From CAWEHT01 sp963808455 (GTDB taxonomy: Bacteria; Chloroflexota; Anaerolineae; CG2-30-64-16), in contig CAWEHT010000451.1 in the NCBI GenBank assembly GCA_963808455.1, forward strand, positions 1 through 5,080: 5,080 nt of DNA, given 5' to 3'. Both the position numbers and the translations under genes were made by a program. This document shows, in pieces, positions 1 through 5,080 of this stretch. Below the pieces are notes generated by a model. It saw only the letters and a program-made list of their open reading frames with translations. It ran no database searches and had not been told where the DNA came from. Numbering within the stretch: position 1 is the stretch's first letter; the number at the start of each line of letters is the position of its first letter.

Positions 1-238
1 GGTCCGCCATTTGCGCATCCTATGGGCACTATACCTCATCACGTTCTACCGGCAAAGAACGCGATACCGAATCAGGAAACGACTACTTCGGGGCTAGGTA
101 CTATGCGAGTTCAATGGGCCGGTTCCTCAGTCCCGACCCATCGGGCTCTATTTCGCCGACCAGACAAATCCGCAGAGCTTCAATTTGTACTCGTATGCGC
201 TGAATAATCCTCTGTCAAACACAGACCCCACAGGCCTC
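1..238 (+). CDS. RHS/YD-repeat protein, 3' part of the RHS-associated core (5' end outside window, one frameshift)
   Basis: This is the end of the conserved core of an RHS (rearrangement hotspot) protein, a large secreted or surface protein whose YD repeats form a shell around a variable C-terminal tip. Frame 3 (codons from position 3) reads TGKERDTESG at 48-77, DYFGARYY at 81-104 and GRFLSPDPS at 117-143. After a one-base frame change, frame 2 continues with LYFADQTNPQSFNLYSYALN and then NPLSNTDPTGL, ending at 238. These are the hallmark motifs of the RHS-associated core, in the right order and spacing, so the family call is strong. The DPxGL motif marks the usual boundary between core and tip. 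GC of 1-240 is about 53% by hand count, lower than the operon downstream. The motif wording resembles RHS proteins common in Acidobacteriota (inference). The N-terminal bulk of the gene lies upstream of the window. Confidence 0.93.
144..145 (+). other. Frameshift in RHS core (apparent loss of one G)
   Basis: The conserved protein sequence passes from frame 3 to frame 2 between the serine codon TCG at 141-143 and the leucine codon CTC at 146-148. Restoring one G (GGG to GGGG at 143-145) gives an unbroken DPSGLYF reading. Without it, frame 3 runs into a TGA a few codons later. A short-homopolymer indel from sequencing is the simplest cause; a real pseudogene mutation is possible. Confidence 0.85.
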
Positions 239-265
239 TTATCGCAGCGCTCAGACCGCGGATTT
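230..265 (+). other. Fusion junction: RHS core end to unrecognised protein
   Basis: Recognisable RHS core ends with DPTGL at 224-238. By about 263 (FPYHVEQ) the sequence has become an unrelated protein in the same frame. Between 239 and 262 there is no stop codon, no ATG, GTG or TTG in frame 2, and no ribosome-binding site, so the downstream protein has no independent start here. The exact breakpoint cannot be fixed by eye. This could be a natural RHS core/tip boundary, a recombination scar, or a chimeric join. Confidence 0.6.
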
Positions 266-1147
266 CCATACCACGTCGAGCAGATCCGCGATCTTCCGGG
301 CACTCTCGCTCCAGTTGCCGAAGCGGCTCTGCCCGCTGGCTCCAGGCCCAATTGTATATTCGTAGCGCCTGCCGACACCTTTGCTTCGGACACGTTCGGC
401 GTACACCGGACGCCAGAGCAGGCGCTGATCTTTACCCAGGATGGCGTGCTGCTTGTTCAAGCAGGCACAAGCTCGAAATTGCCTCCCGAGGCAAAGTACT
501 TCACGGCCGGGGCACTGCTCTACCTACAATCCGGTCTCTTGTTGCTGTACGGGCGCATAGAGTTGGCCGGACTGGTCGATGGAGCGCTGACGCGGGCGGT
601 CATCGAGTATAACACTGTAGGTTGGGGGTTGGTGCAGCCTAGCATGCAGCGCCTCGTGCGCCTGGCGGCCGGCCCAAACAAGATGCCTGTCTCACGAGAG
701 GGGCCCCCGGCTGGCATGGAGTCACTGATCCGCGGACTGCCCTACAAGTTTGCCAACGGTGTGCGGCTATATAGCGTCCAAGAGGGTGAAACCCTCCTGG
801 GCGTGGCCTTCCAACCGGCTCTTTGGGTCCCACATCTCGTCTTACTACGACGCCAGCTGACGCCGCAGACTGCGCTCACGCTGACGGATCGCTGCGTCGT
901 CCTGATCGAGGAGGAACGGGCTCCAACAAGGAAGAGCGGCAGATATGGCTGGGTCTTCAGCTACATACCCCTCCGGGCGATCACCGAGATGCAGGTGGCC
1001 CCATTGGGGACGAAGCAAGAGCTCGCGATTCGAATGGCACGCGGTAATGCGAGCGCTGAGAGACGCCTGATCCTCGACGACGAGCCGGCGAGGGCGTGGC
1101 GTGACCTTTGGGCGTCCTATCATGGCCCTCGCAGCCAAGAGAGCTAG
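239..1147 (+). CDS. Unrecognised protein with possible tandem PH-like domains, in frame with the RHS core
   Basis: I do not recognise a named family. The frame is open from 146 (RHS core) to TAG at 1145-1147, giving 302 residues after DPTGL; no start codon of its own is visible before FPYHVEQ (263 on). The N-terminal half has RTPEQALIFTQDGVLLVQ (about 407-460), then a leucine-rich stretch, LLYLQSGLLLLYGRIEL (about 515-565), and EYNTVGWGLVQPSMQ (605-649). The C-terminal third (about 875-1120) has LTLTDRCVVLI, then YGWVFSYIPL, an alternating strand-like segment and a final Trp-rich helix (ARAWRDLW). That order resembles bacterial PH-like domains, and the first half shows a similar ALIFTQDGVL...YGRIEL pattern, so a tandem PH-like fold is possible (inference). 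No signal peptide, nuclease or toxin motif is evident. It lies 52 nt upstream of the MoxR gene on the same strand and probably belongs to that operon, perhaps as a membrane- or lipid-associated partner. Alternatively it is the tip of the RHS protein. Confidence 0.6.
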   Translation, partial: LSQRSDRGFPYHVEQIRDLPGTLAPVAEAALPAGSRPNCIFVAPADTFASDTFGVHRTPEQALIFTQDGVLLVQAGTSSKLPPEAKYFTAGALLYLQSGLLLLYGRIELAGLVDGALTRAVIEYNTVGWGLVQPSMQRLVRLAAGPNKMPVSREGPPAGMESLIRGLPYKFANGVRLYSVQEGETLLGVAFQPALWVPHLVLLRRQLTPQTALTLTDRCVVLIEEERAPTRKSGRYGWVFSYIPLRAITEMQVAPLGTKQELAIRMARGNASAERRLILDDEPARAWRDLWASYHGPRSQES

Positions 1148-1185
1148 GCGCATGAGTTTAGGCATTGCAATTTCGCTCGGAATCC

Positions 1186-1191
1186 AAGGAG
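1186..1191 (+). promoter_or_regulatory. Ribosome-binding site AAGGAG for the MoxR gene
   Basis: AAGGAG lies 8 nt upstream of a TTG codon at 1200-1202. This near-perfect Shine-Dalgarno decides the start in favour of TTG 1200 over the in-frame ATGs at 1122, 1152 and 1215. The ATG at 1215 has a weaker GGAG 9 nt upstream and is the main alternative. Confidence 0.65.
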
Positions 1192-1199
1192 CGTCTCTC

Positions 1200-2164
1200 T
1201 TGGAGCAACTGACGATGGTAGCCGATGCCGCCCGCGCCGTGCGTGACAACGTAGCGCGCGTGATCGTAGGCAAAGTAGACACAATCGACCTGCTGCTGGT
1301 CGCGCTGTTCTGCGAAGGACACGTACTGCTGGAAGACGTGCCCGGCACCGGCAAGACGACCCTGGCCAAGGCGCTGGCGCGCTCGCTGGACTGCTCCTTT
1401 CAGCGCATCCAGTTCACGCCCGACCTGCTACCGTCAGACATCACCGGGGTGAGCGTCTTCAACCAACGCACGGGCGAGTTCGAGTATCGACCGGGGCCGT
1501 TGGCCGCCCAGGTGGTGCTCGCCGACGAGATCAACCGCGCCGGGCCACGAACGCAGGCGGCGCTGCTGGAAGCCATGGAGGAACGGCAAGTGACGGTGGA
1601 CGGCGTCACGCTGCGCTGCCCCGGCCGTTCCTGGTGCTGGCGACCCAGAACCCGGTCGAGCTCGAAGGCACCTTTCCGCTGCCCGAAGCGCAGGTGGATC
1701 GCTTTCTGATGAGGCTCAGCCTCGGCTATCCCGACGAGGAAGACGAACTGGGCATCGTCCGGCGCTTCCGCGCGGCGAACCCGTTGGCCGAGCTCAAAGC
1801 AGTGGTGGGCGCAGCCGGGCTCCTGGCTTTGCAGCGTGGGGTGCGAGACGTGTTCGTACATCCAGCCGTGGAGCAGTACATCGTGCGCCTGGCGCGCGCG
1901 ACGCGCTCCCATGACGCGATCCAGCTCGGCGCAAGCCCGCGCGGTTCGCTGGCGCTGTATCACACGGCTCAGGCGCTGGCCGCCGTGCGCGGGCGGAGCT
2001 TCGTGCTGCCCGACGACGTGAAGGCGCTGATCGGGCCCGTGCTGGGCCACCGCCTCATCGCCACGAGCCAGTCGCGCGTGCGCGGCCGCAACGGCGGCAC
2101 CATACTTGCCGAGATTGCCCAGCAGGTGCCGGTGCCGGTCGAGGAGAGCTGGTCGGCGTCGTAA
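1200..2164 (+). CDS. MoxR-family AAA+ ATPase (one frameshift)
   Basis: This is a cytoplasmic AAA+ ATPase of the MoxR type, a chaperone-like remodelling enzyme usually encoded beside DUF58 or von Willebrand-type partners. After correction of one missing base it is 321 residues, normal for the family. Numbered from TTG 1200: the N-terminal helices (RDNVARVIVGK, 15-25) lead to Walker A VPGTGKTT (47-54), the FTPDLLPSDITG segment (72-83), Walker B VVLADEIN (105-112, D109/E110), sensor 1 ATQNP (148-152, N151), the PEAQVDRF motif (162-169) and sensor 2 in GASPRG (R248). The C-terminal lid contains VLPDDVKAL and VLGHRL (near 273-286). All nucleotide-binding and hydrolysis residues are present. The first 139 residues are in frame 3 and the rest in frame 2 because a C is missing at 1616/1617. 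The start rests on AAGGAG at 1186-1191. The DUF58 gene follows after 20 nt, consistent with one transcript and a functional pair. The substrate is unknown. Confidence 0.95.
1614..1618 (+). other. Frameshift within MoxR ATPase (apparent loss of one C)
   Basis: Frame 3 reads VDGVTLR up to CGC at 1614-1616. The conserved continuation LPRPFLVLATQNP is in frame 2 starting at the same C (CTG 1616-1618). Restoring one C (CGCTG to CGCCTG) yields an intact MoxR between Walker B and sensor 1. As read, the first frame terminates shortly after 1700, giving a protein without sensor 1, sensor 2 or lid. No slippery heptamer is seen, so programmed frameshifting is unlikely. Confidence 0.9.
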
Positions 2165-2168
2165 CGCC

Positions 2169-2174
2169 GGAAGG
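2169..2174 (+). promoter_or_regulatory. Ribosome-binding site GGAAGG for the DUF58 gene
   Basis: GGAAGG sits just after the MoxR stop and 10 nt before GTG 2185-2187, the first start codon in the DUF58 frame after that site. The ATG at 2178 is closer but in the wrong frame, so the GTG start is preferred. Confidence 0.55.
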
Positions 2175-2184
2175 CCCATGCGCG

Positions 2185-3402
2185 GTGACAAACATCCTCA
2201 ACTGGTTGACGGTGCTGGTCCTGGGCGCCAGCCTGCTCTTCCACAACCCGGCACTCTTCCTGCTCGGCCTTCTGTTGGCCCTGGCCGCGGGTGCAACCGC
2301 CCTATGGGACCACTATGCGCTGGCTGAGGTGACCTACACGCGCCGCTTTGGCACGGGGCGGCTTTTTGTGGGCGAGGAGACCGAGGTCAGCGTCGAGCTG
2401 GTCAACGCCAAGCCGCTGCCGCTCGCCTGGCTGAAGGTCGAGGACGAGTGGCCGGCCGAGGTGGCCCTGGCACGCGGCCGGTTGCATTACAGCTACAAGC
2501 CGGAGCGCCGCGTCCTGGTCAACCTGCTTTCCATGCGCTTTTACGAGCGCGTGCGCAAGCAATACCACGTGCGGGCGCTACGGCGCGGCGTTCAGGCTTT
2601 CGGGCCCGTCTCCCTCAAGTCAGGGGACATGTTCGGCTTTCGCACCCAAACCCGGCAGCAGCCGGAGATCGAGCGCCTGATCGTGTACCCGCGCGTCGTG
2701 CCGGTGGCTGCGCTCGGCCTGGACTCGGCCCGGCCTTTCGGCGATGCCCGCATGCGGCGCAAGATCGCGGAGGATCCCCTGCGGATCATGGGCGTGCGCC
2801 CCTACGCGCCCGGGGACAATCCACGCCACGTGCACTGGAAAGCAACGGGCCGGACAGGCGAGCTGCAGACCAAAGTCTTCGAGCCGGGCGCGGCCCGGGC
2901 TGCGGCTATCTTCCTGAATCTCCGCACGGTACCCGGCCACCCAGGCGTGATCACCGATTATGTGGAGTACGCCATCACGGCGGCAGCATCGCTGGCCCGC
3001 ACCGTGCTCGACGCGCGCGAGCCGGTGGGCCTATTCGTGAACAGCTCGCGGCGCAGTGAGATGGATCTGGTGCGCCTGCCCCCGTCGCGCAGGCCCGAGC
3101 GCTGGGAAGAAGTTTTAGACGCGCTGGCCCGGCTCATCGAGCTGCACACAGCCGATTTTGCGCGCCTCTTGCGGGCAGAAATGGCCCGCTTGCCCTACGG
3201 CGCTTCGGTCATTGCCGTCACGTCGGTCTTCGATGACGACATCCTGGCAGCCCTCCTCGATCTCAGGTCGGCCGGCCACCCAACTACCCTGGTCGCCATT
3301 GGAGAAAAGCCGCCGGCCGGAGTACCGGACGAACTGGACGCCCGGTGGATCGGCGGGCATGAGGCCTACCGCAAGCTCGCAGAACTGGACCTCCGGCCAT
3401 GA
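2185..3402 (+). CDS. DUF58 domain-containing membrane-anchored protein
   Basis: This is an intact 405-residue DUF58 protein, the usual genetic partner of MoxR ATPases. The N-terminus holds two closely spaced hydrophobic segments (about 5-20 and 23-40), likely a membrane hairpin. A beta-rich region follows (about 58-150), including FVGEETEVSVELVN and LPLAWLKVEDEWP, typical of the domain that precedes DUF58. The DUF58 signature spans about 197-234: DPLRIMGVRPYAPGDNPR, then HVHWKATGR, then the conserved FEP. The C-terminal part (about 238-390) alternates strands and helices (AAIFLNLRT, PVGLFVNSS, ASVIAVTSVFDDD), consistent with a von Willebrand A-like fold, though a complete metal-binding DxSxS motif is not seen. 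The GTG start is supported by GGAAGG at 2169-2174. The stop TGA overlaps the next gene's ATG (ATGA at 3399-3402). Its molecular activity is not established; a scaffold or adaptor working with the ATPase is inferred from context. Codon use is strongly GC3-biased. Confidence 0.93.
   Translation: MTNILNWLTVLVLGASLLFHNPALFLLGLLLALAAGATALWDHYALAEVTYTRRFGTGRLFVGEETEVSVELVNAKPLPLAWLKVEDEWPAEVALARGRLHYSYKPERRVLVNLLSMRFYERVRKQYHVRALRRGVQAFGPVSLKSGDMFGFRTQTRQQPEIERLIVYPRVVPVAALGLDSARPFGDARMRRKIAEDPLRIMGVRPYAPGDNPRHVHWKATGRTGELQTKVFEPGAARAAAIFLNLRTVPGHPGVITDYVEYAITAAASLARTVLDAREPVGLFVNSSRRSEMDLVRLPPSRRPERWEEVLDALARLIELHTADFARLLRAEMARLPYGASVIAVTSVFDDDILAALLDLRSAGHPTTLVAIGEKPPAGVPDELDARWIGGHEAYRKLAELDLRP
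3399..3402 (+). promoter_or_regulatory. ATGA start/stop overlap (translational coupling)
   Basis: The DUF58 stop codon TGA at 3400-3402 overlaps the ATG at 3399-3401 of the following membrane protein. No clear Shine-Dalgarno precedes the ATG, so re-initiation by ribosomes finishing the DUF58 gene is the likely way it is translated. Confidence 0.75.
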
Positions 3403-4722
3403 CGCTGATCGAAGCCGACCGCAAATGGAACCTGCTCAGCGATGGCGTGTTGCCCCTCGCCCTGGCTGCGATGCGGGCGCTGTGGGTCTGGCTCCTGCTG
3501 GCCCTCTGGTGGCAGGCTCAGCTCGCGGCCTCGAGCCATCCGTCGGGCCCCGCTGTGGGGAGCGGCGAGCTCCTGGGCGTACTCGCCGTGTTGGGGTTGC
3601 TATGGGGCGGGACCCTGGCGGCACAGCTTGGCGTCCATGTCATCAGGAAAGACCGGCAGGCTACACTATTGGTGGTCGGGGCGGGGCTGGTCGCGGTCGG
3701 GCTGGCGCTCTACGCCGGCCTCCAGGCTGTGCAGCTGCCAGCCGGGATGGGCCCAGGGGCCCTCTGGCAGGCCGGCTGGCTCCGGGCTGCCGCGGCGCGA
3801 CCCGGCACGACCTTCACGATCCTGGCCGTGGCGGTCTGGCTGTGGTGGTGGGGCATCCTGACCGGGCGCGAGCCGCTGGGGTACGATGTCTTTTCGCGTA
3901 ACTTCGCGCTGGGGATTGCGGCGCTGGCCATCGGCGTCGCGGTCGCCTACTCCACCCCGGGGATGCCTCTGCGTGGCGTGCTGCTGGCGCTGCTGCTCTT
4001 CTTTGCTATCGGTCTCAGCGCGCTGGCCATCGCCAGCCTGCAGGAAACACGCCGCTACGAGCTTCGCACGAGCGAGCAGCGGTTGGGGCTCAGCCGCTAC
4101 TGGCTGGGCACCGTGGGCGCGATCATCGGCGTCCTGCTGGCCGCCGGGGTTATTCTGGCCCAGTTGTTTGCGCCCGACGCCATCGGCCGGGCTGCTCGCG
4201 CCGCTGGCGGTGCTATCGGATCTGCTGTGGCGAGCGTTCATCCTCTTCCTCTTGGTTTTCGCTTACCTGGTGTTCATGCCCCTCGGCGCATTGGCAAGGT
4301 TGCTGCATTTTGCGCCGCGCGCGGTGCAAGTGCCACCACTGGCCCCGATGAACATGCTGCTGGAGCTCCAGCAGCGGCAAAACGAGACCGCGGGTCTGCC
4401 GGCGGGCGTCCGTCTTGCACTTCACATCTTCGGCGGCCTGTTGCTGCTAGCGATCATCGTCGCCCTGTTCGCCCTTGCCTTCCGGCGCTTCCGGCCCTAT
4501 GGCGAGGAGGAAGTGGCAGAATCCGCGATGAGCATTCTCACGGCAGAACTGTTGAGGCAGCAGCTGGCCGGGCTGCTGAGGCGGCGGAAGGGCAAAAAAG
4601 CGGCTGCTGCTGAGCCGTTCGTGCGCGTGGAAGGCGATGACCCCCGCGCCGAGGCACGCCGGATCTACCAGGCACTGCTGGCCTGGGCGGCGGCGCGTGG
4701 CCTGCCTCGCCCGCCGCCGGCA
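3399..4722 (+). CDS. Polytopic membrane protein with DUF4129-like C-terminal tail (one frameshift, 3' truncated by fusion)
   Basis: This is an integral membrane protein of the MoxR/DUF58 cluster. After correcting one extra G it gives 441 residues before the fusion point. Likely membrane segments lie at about residues 17-42, 57-79, 88-110, 136-155, 166-186, 191-213 and 234-257. After the frame change, two more follow at about 275-300 and 340-362 (LLLLAIIVALFALAF). The charged cytoplasmic tail has a helix rich in Leu and Arg (ILTAELLRQQLAGLLRRRKG) and ends with DDPRAEARRIYQALLAWAAA then RGLPRP. That tail resembles the start of a DUF4129 domain, which in related clusters continues with a TPxEY-type motif. 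Here that continuation is absent and replaced in frame by another protein. The call rests on tail wording and genomic context; membrane topology was judged by eye. Translation probably couples to DUF58 through ATGA. The function is unknown, perhaps the membrane anchor on which the ATPase acts. Confidence 0.72.
4189..4191 (+). other. Frameshift in the membrane protein (apparent extra G)
   Basis: Frame 3 encodes LFAPDAIGR up to CGG at 4188-4190. The continuing hydrophobic sequence LLAPLAVLSDLLWRAFILF is in frame 1 from 4192. Removing one G from the GGG at 4189-4191 restores a single reading. Past the break, frame 3 turns into a Gly/Ala/Arg-rich sequence with no membrane character, typical of an out-of-frame GC-rich read, ending at TGA 4611-4613. 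Confidence 0.85.
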
Positions 4723-4728
4723 TGGGAA
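4711..4728 (+). other. In-frame fusion junction: DUF4129-like tail to glycosyltransferase fragment
   Basis: The cytoplasmic tail LLAWAAARGLPRPPPA ends at 4722. The next codons read WEVGLAGTWLVGLSVVAW, the start of a transmembrane stretch belonging to a different protein. No stop codon, start codon with ribosome-binding site, or spacer separates them. The seam lies in a short CCG repeat (4711-4719), which could have provided microhomology. Confidence 0.6.
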
Positions 4729-5080
4729 GTGGGGCTGGCCGGGACTTGGCTGGTCGGCCTTTCAGTGGTTGCGTGGAAAGAGCGGCGGAGGCAGCCGTGG
4801 CTGCTGATGGGATGGGTTCGGTATTTGGTGATGCTGCTGCCCGTGTTGGGAATCATCCAAAGTGGGCGCGCAGGCCCACGCGGATCGCTACACCTACCTG
4901 CCGCAAATCGGGATTTATGTGGCGGTGACGTGGCTGGTGGCGGAGTGGCGGGTGAGAGGGTTGAACAGGGGCCATTCCGTGTGGCATTGGGGAGCCTGAT
5001 GACCGGCATAATCGCGGTGTTGATGGTTTGCGCCTGGAAACAGGCCGCTTATTGGAAAGACGGCGAAACCTTGTGTACCT
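4723..5080 (+). CDS. Multi-pass membrane glycosyltransferase, TMTC/GT-C-like, normally with C-terminal TPRs (internal fragment, two frame changes)
   Basis: This is an internal part of a polytopic membrane protein of the kind annotated as TPR or O-GlcNAc-transferase-like, related to the eukaryotic TMTC (GT105) mannosyltransferases. Frame 1 gives a transmembrane stretch GTWLVGLSVVAWKERRR, then PWLLMGWVRYLVMLLPVLGI and IQ, ending at 4860. Frame 2 carries the family hallmark VGAQAHADRYTYLPQIG (4862-4912) and the next membrane segment IYVAVTWLVAEWR. Frame 1 resumes with FRVALGSLMTGIIAVLMVCA and then WKQAAYWKDGETLCT up to the window end. In relatives the final motif is followed by TPR repeats, which would lie beyond 5080; its usual Trp (ETLWT) is Cys here. 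Both the N-terminal catalytic part and the TPR part are missing, so activity cannot be judged. It has no start of its own and is joined to the preceding membrane protein. Confidence 0.82.
4858..4861 (+). other. Frameshift in glycosyltransferase fragment (apparent extra A)
   Basis: CAA at 4858-4860 (Gln of GIIQ) is followed by one surplus A at 4861, after which VGAQAHADRYTY is read in frame 2. Removing the A restores the conserved IIQVGAQAHADR reading. Confidence 0.85.
4949..4975 (+). other. Second, compensating frameshift in glycosyltransferase fragment (apparent loss of one base)
   Basis: Membrane-like coding sequence moves from frame 2 (VAEWRV, to about 4954) back to frame 1 (FRVALGSLMTG, from about 4975). 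The G run at 4968-4971 is the likeliest place for a lost base, but the exact position is uncertain. Frame 2 stops at TGA 4997-4999, while frame 1 stays open throughout, so the net reading survives as a scrambled segment of about 35 residues. Confidence 0.7.

Noticed and set aside
22..207. Plus-strand 61-codon open frame over the RHS region
   Set aside because: It is in a different frame from the RHS motifs and has no domain features.
1164..1171. Palindrome ATTGCAAT before the MoxR start as a possible operator
   Set aside because: It is only 8 bp, without a repeat copy or adjacent promoter elements; chance occurrence is likely.
845..1369. 174-codon minus-strand open frame across the gap before the MoxR gene
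   Set aside because: It spans the ends of two sense genes, is Ser/Arg/Ala-rich without domain features, and overlaps the conserved MoxR Walker A region.
1610..1620. Programmed ribosomal frameshift in the MoxR gene
   Set aside because: There is no slippery heptamer, upstream Shine-Dalgarno stimulator or obvious downstream hairpin, and MoxR proteins are not known to need one.
1400..2191. Long 263-codon open frame on the minus strand opposite the MoxR gene
   Set aside because: It is antisense to clear MoxR motifs, rich in Arg/Ala/His/Gln as expected of a GC-rich shadow frame, and has no recognisable domain or ribosome-binding site.
3666..4241. 191-codon minus-strand open frame opposite the membrane protein
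   Set aside because: Its Gln/Pro/Arg/Asp-rich content mirrors Leu/Gly/Ala codons of the sense membrane segments; it is a shadow frame.
4192..4613. Frame-3 continuation of the membrane protein to TGA at 4611-4613
   Set aside because: After 4191 this frame loses all membrane character and becomes Gly/Ala/Arg-rich, while frame 1 carries two clear transmembrane segments and the DUF4129-like tail.

Overview
The window reads as a bacterial, moderately to strongly GC-rich fragment with every supported gene on the + strand. It has three parts. Positions 1-238 are the end of an RHS/YD-repeat protein core. Positions of about 239-4722 are a compact operon: an unrecognised possible PH-like protein, a MoxR-type AAA+ ATPase, a DUF58 protein and a polytopic membrane protein with a DUF4129-like tail. 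Positions of about 4723-5080 are an internal piece of a multi-pass GT-C/TMTC-like membrane glycosyltransferase of the kind that usually carries C-terminal TPRs. No tRNA, rRNA, CRISPR array, insertion sequence or convincing terminator was seen, and no stretch over 300 bases lacks a gene.

The operon logic is familiar: a MoxR ATPase next to a DUF58 protein and a membrane protein with a cytoplasmic tail is a widespread membrane-associated module. It is generally thought to be a chaperone or remodelling system whose substrate is unknown. Spacing supports co-translation: 52 nt with a strong AAGGAG before a TTG start, then 20 nt with GGAAGG before a GTG start, then an ATGA start/stop overlap. The 3' partner often found in such clusters, a transglutaminase-like protein, is not present because the cluster is cut off at about 4722.

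Two things stand out. First, both edges of the operon are fusions. On the left, the RHS core ends at its canonical DPTGL motif and the same frame runs straight into the unrecognised 302-aa protein, which has no start codon of its own before its first recognisable residues. On the right, the DUF4129-like tail stops after its arginine-rich helix and continues in frame into the middle of a glycosyltransferase. Second, five single-base frame breaks (near 144, 1616, 4191, 4861 and about 4949-4975) interrupt otherwise well-conserved protein sequence. The four that can be placed change the length of a short base run, and the fifth may too. This pattern fits sequencing error better than gene decay.

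Taxonomy is inference only. The RHS and glycosyltransferase ends resemble proteins common in Acidobacteriota, Verrucomicrobiota and similar groups, while the operon has a Chloroflexota-like flavour. A chimeric read or assembly join is the most economical explanation for the layout. A genuine RHS core/tip swap on the left is the more interesting alternative.
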